Shown one piece after another: positions 1-5,386 of a DNA stretch of 5,386 bases. This DNA is from Bacillota bacterium. Its GTDB lineage: Bacteria; Bacillota; Dethiobacteria; Dethiobacterales; Dethiobacteraceae. The stretch spans positions 1 to 5,386 of the forward strand of contig DUUE01000353.1 of NCBI GenBank assembly GCA_012841735.1, read 5' to 3'. The translations under genes and the position numbers were made by a program. Under the pieces are notes generated by a model. That model saw only the letters and a program-made list of their open reading frames with translations. It was not told where the DNA came from and ran no database searches. Every line of letters starts with the position of its first letter. Position 1 is the first letter of the stretch.

Positions 1-975
1 AGTCTGTTCGGTTTGAAAAAGGAAAATGTGCTTGGTCGCTCCTTTTTTGTGTTTTTCCCTGCGGCAGACAAAAACACTGAAAATCTCATGTATGAATTAT
101 TGACGAAAGCAAAAAGCGTGCGCAACAAGGCAATCCGTTTATACAAACAGGACGGGTCTCTGATGTACTGCCTGCTTTCAACGGAAATCGTGGAACTGGA
201 TAATGAAGAGAGTATGATTATTACCATTATGGATGTATCCAAACAACGCCTGATGGAGCTGGAAATGGCCCGCCTGGACCGCCTGAACCTTGTCGGTCAG
301 ATGGCCGGGGGGATCGGTCACGAAATCCGGAACCCGATGACCACGGTACACGGTTTCCTGCAGCTTTTGGCGACAAAAGAAAAATATAAAGAGGACAGGG
401 AGTATTTTGACATTATGCTTTCCGAACTGGACCGGGCCAACTCCATCATCACGGAATTTCTCGCTCTCTCCAAAAAGGAAATTTCCGTCCATGGGCGGCA
501 GAACCTTGTCCACATTGTAAAAAGGCTCGAGCCGCTGATGGAAGCTACTGCCCTGCGTCTTGGCAAACACATTACGTATCGCTACAGCACTGTTCCCGAT
601 ATATGTGTCAATGAAAAGGAGATCAGGCAGGTCATCTTAAACCTGGTCCATAATGCCATGGATGCTTCGGATGAGATCGGCATCTCCGTCCGCTGTGACG
701 GGAAACATGTAATACTGGAAGTAAGGGACAAAGGGCCGGGACTTGCCCCGGAGGTTCTGGAAAACCTGGGGAAGCCGTTTTATACCACCAAAGAAAACGG
801 GACAGGGCTGGGACTGCCCATTTCCTTCTCCATTGTCCAACGGCATGAAGGGTTTATAAATGTTACTGCCGGCAAAAACGGAACTGTTTTTGCTGTCTGC
901 CTGCCGGTACCGGAAGCGGGCACCATGCATCTTTATCTGCAGGACCGGCAGTTGACACCGGCTTACCAGCTTTAA
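1..975 (+). CDS. PAS-domain sensor histidine kinase, 5'-truncated by the window edge
   Basis: This is a two-component sensor kinase that autophosphorylates on histidine and would pass the phosphate to a response regulator not present here. The frame is open from base 1, so the start lies upstream; the TTG at 13 has no ribosome site and falls inside a PAS-like domain. Counting from the first codon of the window, residues 1 to about 80 are the end of a PAS sensor domain (FG...NVLGRSF, ending in DVSKQR). A short helical linker follows. The HisKA H-box is GHEIRNP with the phospho-acceptor His107. The HATPase_c domain shows the N-box NLVHNAMDA (N214, N218), the G1 box DKGPGL (243-248), KPFYTTK (258-264) and the G2 box GTGLGL (267-272). 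All key catalytic residues are present. The visible part has no transmembrane segment, so a soluble kinase is possible, but the missing N-terminus could hold one. The H-box region (GQMAGGIGHEIRNPMTT) resembles Firmicutes KinA/KinE and NtrB kinases. The signal sensed is unknown. A terminator follows directly, so it is probably not cotranscribed with the downstream operon. Confidence 0.93.
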   Translation, partial: SLFGLKKENVLGRSFFVFFPAADKNTENLMYELLTKAKSVRNKAIRLYKQDGSLMYCLLSTEIVELDNEESMIITIMDVSKQRLMELEMARLDRLNLVGQMAGGIGHEIRNPMTTVHGFLQLLATKEKYKEDREYFDIMLSELDRANSIITEFLALSKKEISVHGRQNLVHIVKRLEPLMEATALRLGKHITYRYSTVPDICVNEKEIRQVILNLVHNAMDASDEIGISVRCDGKHVILEVRDKGPGLAPEVLENLGKPFYTTKENGTGLGLPISFSIVQRHEGFINVTAGKNGTVFAVCLPVPEAGTMHLYLQDRQLTPAYQL

Positions 976-1007
976 GAAAAAAGAATGCCCCTCTATGTGA
1001 CAGGAGG

Positions 1008-1041
1008 AAACACTGTTTTCAGGCAGTGTTTTTTTTCTTTT
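1008..1041 (+). terminator. Intrinsic terminator after the histidine kinase
   Basis: An 8-bp perfect stem (AAACACTG at 1008-1015 pairing with CAGTGTTT at 1024-1031) encloses an 8-base loop that two G-U pairs could tighten. The 3' arm runs into a T-rich tract (T8 at 1029-1036, then C and TTTT to 1041). It lies 32 bases after the kinase stop and should end that transcript before the oxidoreductase operon. Confidence 0.88.
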
Positions 1042-1067
1042 AACCGCATGGAGCAATGTGATATAAT
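1039..1067 (+). promoter_or_regulatory. Predicted sigma-A type promoter (extended -10) for the oxidoreductase operon
   Basis: TATAAT at 1062-1067 matches the consensus -10 hexamer exactly. TG at 1059-1060, one base upstream, makes it a perfect extended -10 element (TGATATAAT). At 17-bp spacing the -35 position (TTTAAC, 1039-1044) matches TTGACA weakly, which extended -10 promoters tolerate. The expected start of transcription is about 1074, giving a leader of roughly 125 bases before the gamma subunit ATG. The element begins right at the end of the terminator's T-tract. No operator repeat is obvious beside it. Confidence 0.72.
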
Positions 1068-1184
1068 TAGAGCGGAATAGTATGGATTATTTGAATGTGT
1101 AAAAAATGTACGGCGGCGAAATCTACCCGGGACAATATTTCCGGGGGAAAAATGAGGACATTGAGCATTGCACTTCAGTCAGAC

Positions 1185-1190
1185 GGAGGT
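1185..1190 (+). promoter_or_regulatory. Ribosome binding site that fixes the gamma subunit start
   Basis: GGAGGT lies 9 bases before the ATG at 1200. The same frame is open further upstream, with ATGs at 1095 and 1152. Neither has a comparable site at good spacing, so this Shine-Dalgarno sequence decides the start. Confidence 0.85.
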
Positions 1191-1199
1191 CCAATCAGC

Positions 1200-1781
1200 A
1201 TGGGGGAAATTACAGAAATCAGGCTGCATGGCCGCGGCGGGCAGGGAGTGCTCTTTGCGGCAACTGTCATTGCTGAGGCGGCTTTTTTGGAGGGTAAAAA
1301 CGTCCAGGCTTTCGGGCTTTTTGGCGCGGAAAGGCGCGGGGCTCCGGTGGCGGCTTTTGTCCGTGCGGGAAACAATTCCGTAATGCCGCGCTGCCGGATC
1401 GCCCGGCCCGACCTGGTTGTTGTTTTTGACAGCGCCCTGTCGCCGGATTATGTGCTTAACGGTCTAAAAAAAGGAGGGCTGCTGCTGGTCAACAGTCCCG
1501 CTGCACCGGCTGCCGCAGCCGGTTACAGAACGGCGGCAGAACATGCAATCTGGTCGGTTGACGCAACAGGAATTGCCGTACGCAACAATTTGTGGGGTGC
1601 AGGGATTCCGGTTGTCAACAGCGCCATTTTGGGAGCTGTGGCCAAACTTGGCCTTTATGCTTTTTCTACACTGCATAATGTCCTGCAGAGCAAACTGCCC
1701 CGGTCTGTTGCCGGGAACCTGGCAGCAGCACGGGAAGGTTATCTTACCGTGGAGGAATCAGCGAAGTATGCCATTACATAA
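1200..1781 (+). CDS. porG: 2-oxoacid:ferredoxin oxidoreductase, gamma subunit (POR/VOR type)
   Basis: This is the gamma subunit of a thiamine diphosphate-dependent enzyme that interconverts a 2-oxoacid plus CoA with acyl-CoA, CO2 and reduced ferredoxin in the cytoplasm. The 193-residue product fits the usual length of about 180-190 residues. Just after the start it has the family hallmark IRLHGRGGQGV (residues 7-17). The second conserved block is FGLFGAERRGAPVAAFVR (38-55). Next comes a Rossmann-like stretch (ARPDLVVVFD) and a C-terminal region with NSAILGAVAKLG, as expected. The ATG at 1200 was chosen for its GGAGGT site and because the hallmark motif normally sits within the first 10-20 residues. 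It is the first gene of the operon and overlaps the next by 14 bases. The four-subunit layout with a separate gamma favours the pyruvate/2-oxoisovalerate branch over two-subunit 2-oxoglutarate enzymes, in which gamma is fused to alpha. The substrate is inferred only at family level. Confidence 0.93.
   Translation: MGEITEIRLHGRGGQGVLFAATVIAEAAFLEGKNVQAFGLFGAERRGAPVAAFVRAGNNSVMPRCRIARPDLVVVFDSALSPDYVLNGLKKGGLLLVNSPAAPAAAAGYRTAAEHAIWSVDATGIAVRNNLWGAGIPVVNSAILGAVAKLGLYAFSTLHNVLQSKLPRSVAGNLAAAREGYLTVEESAKYAIT
1751..1756 (+). promoter_or_regulatory. Ribosome binding site for the flavoprotein gene, inside the gamma gene
   Basis: GGAGGA lies 11 bases before the ATG at 1768, within the last codons of the gamma subunit. 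The spacing is slightly long. The site supports 1768 as the start, although the frame is open back past an ATG at 1543 that lies deep inside the gamma gene. Confidence 0.7.
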
Positions 1782-3324
1782 AGAGACGGAAAGCGTAGAA
1801 CAGGAGTATGTGACAGGCAGGGGTGATGTTCCGGCTGTAATAAACAAAACCGGCTTATGGCGTTTTGCCACACCGGTCAGGCGGGAGAAAGCTGCTCCCT
1901 GCACGGCGGCCTGCCCGCTGCACTGCAGAATTCCCACATGGGTGGGAGAACTTGCAAAGGGCGACCTGCAGGGAGCCTGGCGTCTGCTTTCCCCAAGCAA
2001 CCCATTTCCGGCGGTGACAGGGCACGTCTGCTATCATTTCTGTGAAAACAACTGCAACCGCGGCGAACATGATGTAGCGATTGCCGTCAGGGAACTGGAA
2101 AAAGCGGTGGGTGCGTGGCGGCATAAAACCGCCGCCGGTTTTGCCCTTCCCGCCTATGGCCGGCACACGGCGGCCGTGGTGGGTGCGGGCCCCAGCGGGC
2201 TGGCCTGCGCATATTACCTGGCGCAACTGGGGATAAGAACAACTGTCTTTGAACGTGAGGAGGTCCCGGGGGGACTATTGGCGTGGGGGATACCGGCCCG
2301 GCGGCTGCCGCGGCGGATCCTGGCGGAAGAAATTGCACTTCTGAAAGCCATGGGCATCACCATCCTGACAGGGACGGAAGTGAGGTCAGAGCAGTATGCC
2401 GCACTGCTGCAGGATTTTGACGCTTTATTTGTAGCCACAGGTGCAGGGAGGGAGAAAAAACTGCACATTCCCGGGGAAAACCTGGACGGTGTGGAAGGTG
2501 CCGTTTCTTTTCTCAAGGCTTTACAGCTGGGTAAAACAGTGCCGCCCCGGGGAATGGTGGTAGTGGCCGGCGGCGGCAATACGGCCATGGATGCCGCCGT
2601 TGCCGCCGGGCGGGGCGGAGCGGAAGTTATTGTCGTTTACAGGCGCACACGCCGGGAGATGCCTGCACACCCGGAAGAAGTGACGGCGGCGGAAGAGGCG
2701 GGAGTGAAAATCCTGGAGCAGGTGCAGGTTCTGGAGGCAGTGGGTACAGACAGTGTGCAGGGTGTCAGGCTGCGGCGGGGAGGGGAGAAGAACGGGCAGC
2801 CTCCGGCCGAGTTTTACCTGGAATGCGCCAAATTGTTGGTTGCTGTGGGGCAGGAGCCGGGATGCCCACAGGCTCCGCAACCTGGTCTGTTTTACGGCGG
2901 CGATTTCCTGACCGGCCCGTCCACTGTACCCGCCGCCATGGCCGAAGGGCGCCGTGGTGCGCGCGCAATTGCTTTTTACCTGGGTTATCCGGCGGAAAAG
3001 GTAGACACTGTAGTGCAGCCGCCGGAGAAAAGAGAACTTATGCCCCTTCCGTACCATGCATTGCACACCGCCGCCTTTCCCAAAGCAGGCAGAAAAAATG
3101 TGCATGAGGAGGAAGCGGCACGCTGTTTTTCCTGCGGTTACTGCAACGGCTGCGGGTTCTGTTGGTACTTTTGCCCCGATCTGGCCATGGTACCGGCAGG
3201 CGACAATTTCACTGTTCTAACCGACTACTGCAAAGGCTGCGGTATTTGTGCGGAAGAATGCCCCGGCAGAATCCTGGAGATGGAGGTAAGTGCTGATGGT
3301 CAACCGGCTTATGACGGGAAATGA
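1768..3324 (+). CDS. GltD-like FAD/NAD(P) oxidoreductase fused to a 2x[4Fe-4S] ferredoxin (delta-like) domain
   Basis: The 518-residue product is inferred to carry electrons between the oxidoreductase clusters and NAD(P)H. Residues about 40-105 form the N-terminal Fe-S domain of GltD/NfnB-type proteins, with cysteines C45, C49, C53 and C88, C92, C96 (PCTAACPLHC; CYHFCENNC). A Rossmann FAD site follows (GAGPSG, 139-144), with the family's GGLLAWGIP block. The NAD(P) site is GGGNTAMDAA (268-277), then YRRTRREMP, whose arginines favour NADPH. The flavin-closing motif is GGDFLTGPSTVPAAMAEGR. The C-terminal tail, about 450-507, is a bacterial ferredoxin with two [4Fe-4S] motifs: C459/C462/C465/C469-P and C488/C491/C494/C498-P. 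Two further cysteines (C453, C456) precede the first motif. The tail occupies the role of the delta subunit PorD, for which no separate gene exists here. It is not a true glutamate synthase small subunit, since no large subunit gene is nearby. It overlaps gamma by 14 bases and alpha by 29. A similar GltD-like partner (BzdV) is known beside a 2-oxoglutarate:ferredoxin oxidoreductase in anaerobic benzoate degraders. The direction of electron flow is unproven. Confidence 0.9.
   Translation: MPLHKETESVEQEYVTGRGDVPAVINKTGLWRFATPVRREKAAPCTAACPLHCRIPTWVGELAKGDLQGAWRLLSPSNPFPAVTGHVCYHFCENNCNRGEHDVAIAVRELEKAVGAWRHKTAAGFALPAYGRHTAAVVGAGPSGLACAYYLAQLGIRTTVFEREEVPGGLLAWGIPARRLPRRILAEEIALLKAMGITILTGTEVRSEQYAALLQDFDALFVATGAGREKKLHIPGENLDGVEGAVSFLKALQLGKTVPPRGMVVVAGGGNTAMDAAVAAGRGGAEVIVVYRRTRREMPAHPEEVTAAEEAGVKILEQVQVLEAVGTDSVQGVRLRRGGEKNGQPPAEFYLECAKLLVAVGQEPGCPQAPQPGLFYGGDFLTGPSTVPAAMAEGRRGARAIAFYLGYPAEKVDTVVQPPEKRELMPLPYHALHTAAFPKAGRKNVHEEEAARCFSCGYCNGCGFCWYFCPDLAMVPAGDNFTVLTDYCKGCGICAEECPGRILEMEVSADGQPAYDGK
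3282..3287 (+). promoter_or_regulatory. Ribosome binding site that fixes the alpha subunit start
   Basis: GGAGGT lies inside the 3' end of the flavoprotein gene. It is 8 bases before the ATG at 3296 but only 2 bases before the in-frame GTG at 3290, so the ATG is the better start. A further in-frame ATG at 3311 lies too far downstream to be preferred. Confidence 0.82.
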
Positions 3325-4435
3325 AGCGGTGGCACTTGCAGTCTGCCTCGGCCGGGTGCAGGTTGTACCGGCCTACCCGATCACGCCGCAGACTACGGTG
3401 ATGGAAAAAATAGCGTCCCTGCAGGCGGACGGTACTTTCCGGGGAGAAATGGTAACGGTAGAATCTGAAAATTCCGCCCTGGCATGCTGCGTGGGCGCAG
3501 CTTATGCCGGCGCCCGCTCTTTTACGGCAACTTCTTCACACGGCCTGGCTTATATGCACGAATTGCTGCACTGGGCGGCCGGTGCCCGCCTGCCCCTGGT
3601 GCTGACCAATGCCGGCAGGGCACTGGGGGCACCCTGGTGTATCGACACGGACCAGCTGGACAGTCTCTCCCAGCGGGATACGGGCTGGGTGCAGCTGTAT
3701 TGTTCAAGTGTGCAGGAAATCCTGGATACGGTGCTTGTTGCTTTCCGCCTGGCCGAGACTGCACGTGTGCCGGTCATGGTAGTGTATGACGGTTACTACC
3801 TTTCCCATGTTTATGAACCTGTCAGCCTGCCGGCGCAGGAGCAGGCCGACGCTTTTCTCCCGGAAGTCCCGCGGGAGTTGGCTTTTTCTCCCGAAGCGCC
3901 GCACAACCATCACGGACTGGCCAACGCGGCCCTGATGGCGCATCTGCTGCAAAACAGGCACCTGGCCACACTGCATGTAAACGAACTCTATGCCCGTATT
4001 GACAGGGAGTTTTCCGCCGTAACAGGGCGAACATACCCGGCGGTGGAAGAGCTGGGGGCAAAAAAGGCGGACACTGTTTTTGTTGCCGCCGGTGCCACGG
4101 CGCAGACAATCCACACTTTTATTATCGCCGGGCGGCAGGACAGGGTGGGCCTTGTGCGCATAAAGCTATTCCGCCCCTTCCCGCAGGCGCTGGTGGCTGA
4201 CATGCTTACCAGGCCGCATATTCGCCGCGTCATAGTTGTTGACCGGAATTTGTCATGCGGTACGGGCGGCATTTTTGCCCAGGAGGTGAAAGCCGCCCTC
4301 TACGGTGCTGCCAGACAGCCACAATTGGCAGAACTGAATCTGGCCGGCGGCTTGGATTTGACCCCGGAGCTGCTGGAGAAAACAGTGCGCCGGGCAGCGG
4401 ACGGAGAAAAAGTAATCTGGGCGGTGAATTTATGA
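3296..4435 (+). CDS. porA: 2-oxoacid:ferredoxin oxidoreductase, alpha subunit (POR/VOR type)
   Basis: The alpha subunit builds the active site with beta, contributing the pyrimidine side of thiamine diphosphate and much of the substrate pocket. The 379-residue product is close to the usual 380-400. It opens with MTGNEAVALAV and the conserved AYPITPQTT block (residues 26-34). VESENSALACCVGAAYAGAR (55-74) holds the glutamates expected near the thiamine ring. Next come the family blocks SSHGLAYMHE (80-89) and RALGAPWC (109-116). LSQRDTGWVQLY and YDGYYLSHVYEPV complete the N-terminal domain. The C-terminal part has the transketolase-C-like fold signature (DTVFVAAGATAQTI, then VGLVRIKLFRPFP and VIVVDRNLSCGTGG). 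One segment, DTDQLDS (117-123), departs from the D-H-S-D pattern I remember for PorA proteins, which may bear on substrate choice. The gene overlaps the flavoprotein gene by 29 bases and the beta gene by 4 (ATGA). Pyruvate is the default substrate; a branched-chain or aryl 2-oxoacid cannot be excluded. Confidence 0.93.
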   Translation: MVNRLMTGNEAVALAVCLGRVQVVPAYPITPQTTVMEKIASLQADGTFRGEMVTVESENSALACCVGAAYAGARSFTATSSHGLAYMHELLHWAAGARLPLVLTNAGRALGAPWCIDTDQLDSLSQRDTGWVQLYCSSVQEILDTVLVAFRLAETARVPVMVVYDGYYLSHVYEPVSLPAQEQADAFLPEVPRELAFSPEAPHNHHGLANAALMAHLLQNRHLATLHVNELYARIDREFSAVTGRTYPAVEELGAKKADTVFVAAGATAQTIHTFIIAGRQDRVGLVRIKLFRPFPQALVADMLTRPHIRRVIVVDRNLSCGTGGIFAQEVKAALYGAARQPQLAELNLAGGLDLTPELLEKTVRRAADGEKVIWAVNL

Positions 4436-5328
4436 GCAGGCAAACAGCATTAAACCGGGAAGAATACCTATTTTCCGGCCATAATGCCTGCCCGGGCTGC
4501 GGTGCGGCCGTGACTGTGCGGCACCTGGCAAAAATTTTGGGCAGGAACACTGTTTTTGTGATCACGGCCAGTTGTTTCAGTGTCATTGCCGGCCCGCTGC
4601 CGCTGCGTTCCTTTGCCCTTAATGTGTTTCACTGCCCCTTTGCCAGTGCGGCGGCTGTGGGCAGCGGCCTGCGGCGGGGCCTTAAGTCACTGGGCAGGGA
4701 AGATCTGACGGTGGCTGTCCTGGCCGGTGACGGCGGTACTTTTGACATTGGCCTGCAGGGGATGTCGGCAGCTGCGGAACGGAATGAGGATATTCTGTTT
4801 GTCTGCTATGACAATGAGGCGTACATGAATACGGGCATGCAGCGCAGTTCGGCCACCCCGTACGGCAGTATTACCGGCACAACACCTGCGCCCGCAACTA
4901 AAACTGGTCCCAAAAAAGATATTATGAAAATTTTGGCGGCGCACCGGATTCCGTATGCCGCCACTGCCACAATTGCTTTTCCGGAAGATTTTCAGGCCAA
5001 AGTAGAAAAAGCGAAATGCACTTCCGGTTTTCGCTTTCTGCACCTTTTGGCTCCCTGCCCGCCGGGTTGGGGAATGGAGAGCAGTATGACCGTCACCTGC
5101 GCCCGCCGGGCGGTAGAGGCAGGTATCTTCCCTTTGTATGAAATGGAATACGGCAGGGTGGGGAGCATTACATACAAGCCGGAAAAACTGCTGCCGGTCG
5201 GGGAATACCTTGCGCTGCAGAACCGTTTTTCCGCGCTGACAGCCGGGCAGGAGGAATACATCCAGAAGACTGTAAACGACAACTGGCGGGCGCTGCTGGC
5301 AGAGGAAGCAAAAGCGGGACGGAGTTAG
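4432..5328 (+). CDS. porB: 2-oxoacid:ferredoxin oxidoreductase, beta subunit (thiamine diphosphate- and [4Fe-4S]-binding)
   Basis: The beta subunit binds the diphosphate of thiamine through Mg2+ and carries the [4Fe-4S] cluster that first accepts electrons. The 298-residue product matches the family length of about 300. Near the start, HNACPGCGAA supplies C20 and C23, and C48 (TASCFS) is the probable third ligand. C209 in LAPCPPGWGM is the probable fourth. The thiamine diphosphate motif begins at GDGGTFDIG (99-107) and ends at YDNEAYMNTG (126-135), where N128 should bind Mg2+. It is followed by MQRSSATP, a sequence highly typical of PorB. The C-terminal part (PLYEMEYGRV... and the EYLALQNRFSAL block) is also typical. 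The ATG overlaps the alpha stop as ATGA and only a weak ribosome site (GCGGTG) precedes it, which suggests translational coupling. The frame is open upstream to an ATG at 4255, but that stretch lies within the alpha gene and the cysteine motif fits the 4432 start. It is the last gene of the visible operon. Confidence 0.95.
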   Translation: MSRQTALNREEYLFSGHNACPGCGAAVTVRHLAKILGRNTVFVITASCFSVIAGPLPLRSFALNVFHCPFASAAAVGSGLRRGLKSLGREDLTVAVLAGDGGTFDIGLQGMSAAAERNEDILFVCYDNEAYMNTGMQRSSATPYGSITGTTPAPATKTGPKKDIMKILAAHRIPYAATATIAFPEDFQAKVEKAKCTSGFRFLHLLAPCPPGWGMESSMTVTCARRAVEAGIFPLYEMEYGRVGSITYKPEKLLPVGEYLALQNRFSALTAGQEEYIQKTVNDNWRALLAEEAKAGRS

Positions 5329-5347
5329 TGTAAAGTTACTGTAGGGG

Positions 5348-5375
5348 TTTTTTGGAGGAATCGACCTTCAAAAAA
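5348..5375. repeat. Inverted repeat (11-bp stem) after the operon, role unknown
   Basis: TTTTTTGGAGG (5348-5358) pairs with CCTTCAAAAAA (5365-5375) around a 6-base loop, with one G-U pair and no mismatch. The left arm is itself preceded by GGGG. The 3' arm is not followed by a T-tract, so it is not a standard intrinsic terminator for the + strand. It lies 19 bases after the beta stop. It could be a transcript-end hairpin, a protein-binding palindrome, or part of the leader of the next gene beyond the window. Confidence 0.5.
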
Positions 5376-5386
5376 TAGAAGAAAGA

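Noticed and set aside
178..570. 130-residue open frame on the - strand inside the histidine kinase
   Set aside because: It is opposite the HisKA region of a clear kinase, with no domain and no supported start; it is a shadow frame.
1126..1145. Small hairpin in the operon leader (CCCGG / CCGGG)
   Set aside because: The stem is only 5 bp with a 10-base loop and no following T-tract or alternative pairing partner, so it is too weak to call a regulatory element.
1543..1767. Upstream extension of the flavoprotein frame to an ATG at 1543
   Set aside because: This stretch is the coding sequence of the gamma subunit in another frame. The ATG at 1768 has a GGAGGA site, and the N-terminal Fe-S domain begins soon after it.
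2521..3105. 194-residue open frame on the - strand inside the flavoprotein gene
   Set aside because: It lies wholly opposite a well-supported coding gene, has no recognisable domain, and its translation is rich in R, P, H and C, as expected for the antisense of GC-rich coding sequence.
1768..3324. Annotation of the flavoprotein as glutamate synthase small subunit
   Set aside because: The GltD fold is present, but no glutamate synthase large subunit lies nearby. The protein has an added two-cluster ferredoxin tail and sits between oxidoreductase subunits, so a glutamate synthase role is unlikely.
4255..4431. Upstream extension of the beta subunit frame to an ATG at 4255
   Set aside because: It overlaps the conserved C-terminus of the alpha subunit and adds about 59 residues not found in the beta family. 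The ATGA junction at 4432 is the natural start.
5326..5353. Possible intrinsic terminator right after the beta stop (weak AGTG / TACT pairing before GGGGTTTTTT)
   Set aside because: The stem is only about 4 bp with a G-U pair and is separated from the T6 run by several bases. The T6 run is better explained as the left arm of the inverted repeat.

Overview
The window looks like chromosome from an anaerobic bacterium, most likely a Firmicute (Clostridia or Negativicutes type). The grounds are the strong GGAGG-type ribosome binding sites, a PAS/HisKA kinase of the KinA/NtrB kind common in spore-forming Firmicutes, and an oxygen-sensitive 2-oxoacid:ferredoxin oxidoreductase. Base composition is moderately GC-rich, and no 16S rRNA or other taxonomic marker is present. 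All genes are on the + strand.

Layout: (1) Positions 1-975 hold the 3' part of a cytoplasmic-type sensor histidine kinase, cut by the left edge. A clear intrinsic terminator follows at 1008-1041. (2) A promoter with a perfect extended -10 (TGATATAAT, 1059-1067) sits directly behind the terminator and should start a new transcript near 1074. (3) That transcript carries four tightly packed, overlapping genes up to 5328. They are the gamma subunit (1200-1781), a GltD-like FAD/NAD(P) oxidoreductase fused at its C-terminus to a 2x[4Fe-4S] ferredoxin domain (1768-3324), the alpha subunit (3296-4435) and the beta subunit (4432-5328). (4) The last 58 bases are non-coding and hold a long inverted repeat of unknown role.

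Together the four genes make a POR/VOR-type enzyme. Alpha and beta bind thiamine diphosphate and the substrate, beta carries a proximal [4Fe-4S] cluster, and gamma completes the catalytic core. The usual small delta (two-cluster ferredoxin) subunit is absent as a separate gene. Its place is taken by the C-terminal domain of the flavoprotein. The simplest inference is that electrons move from 2-oxoacid oxidation through the clusters to FAD and NAD(P), or in reverse for reductive carboxylation. The 2-oxoacid substrate cannot be fixed from sequence alone; pyruvate is the default guess.

I see no mobile element, CRISPR array, tRNA or rRNA, and no clear sign of a wholly new system. The flavoprotein-delta fusion and some divergence in the alpha subunit are the points most worth a second look.
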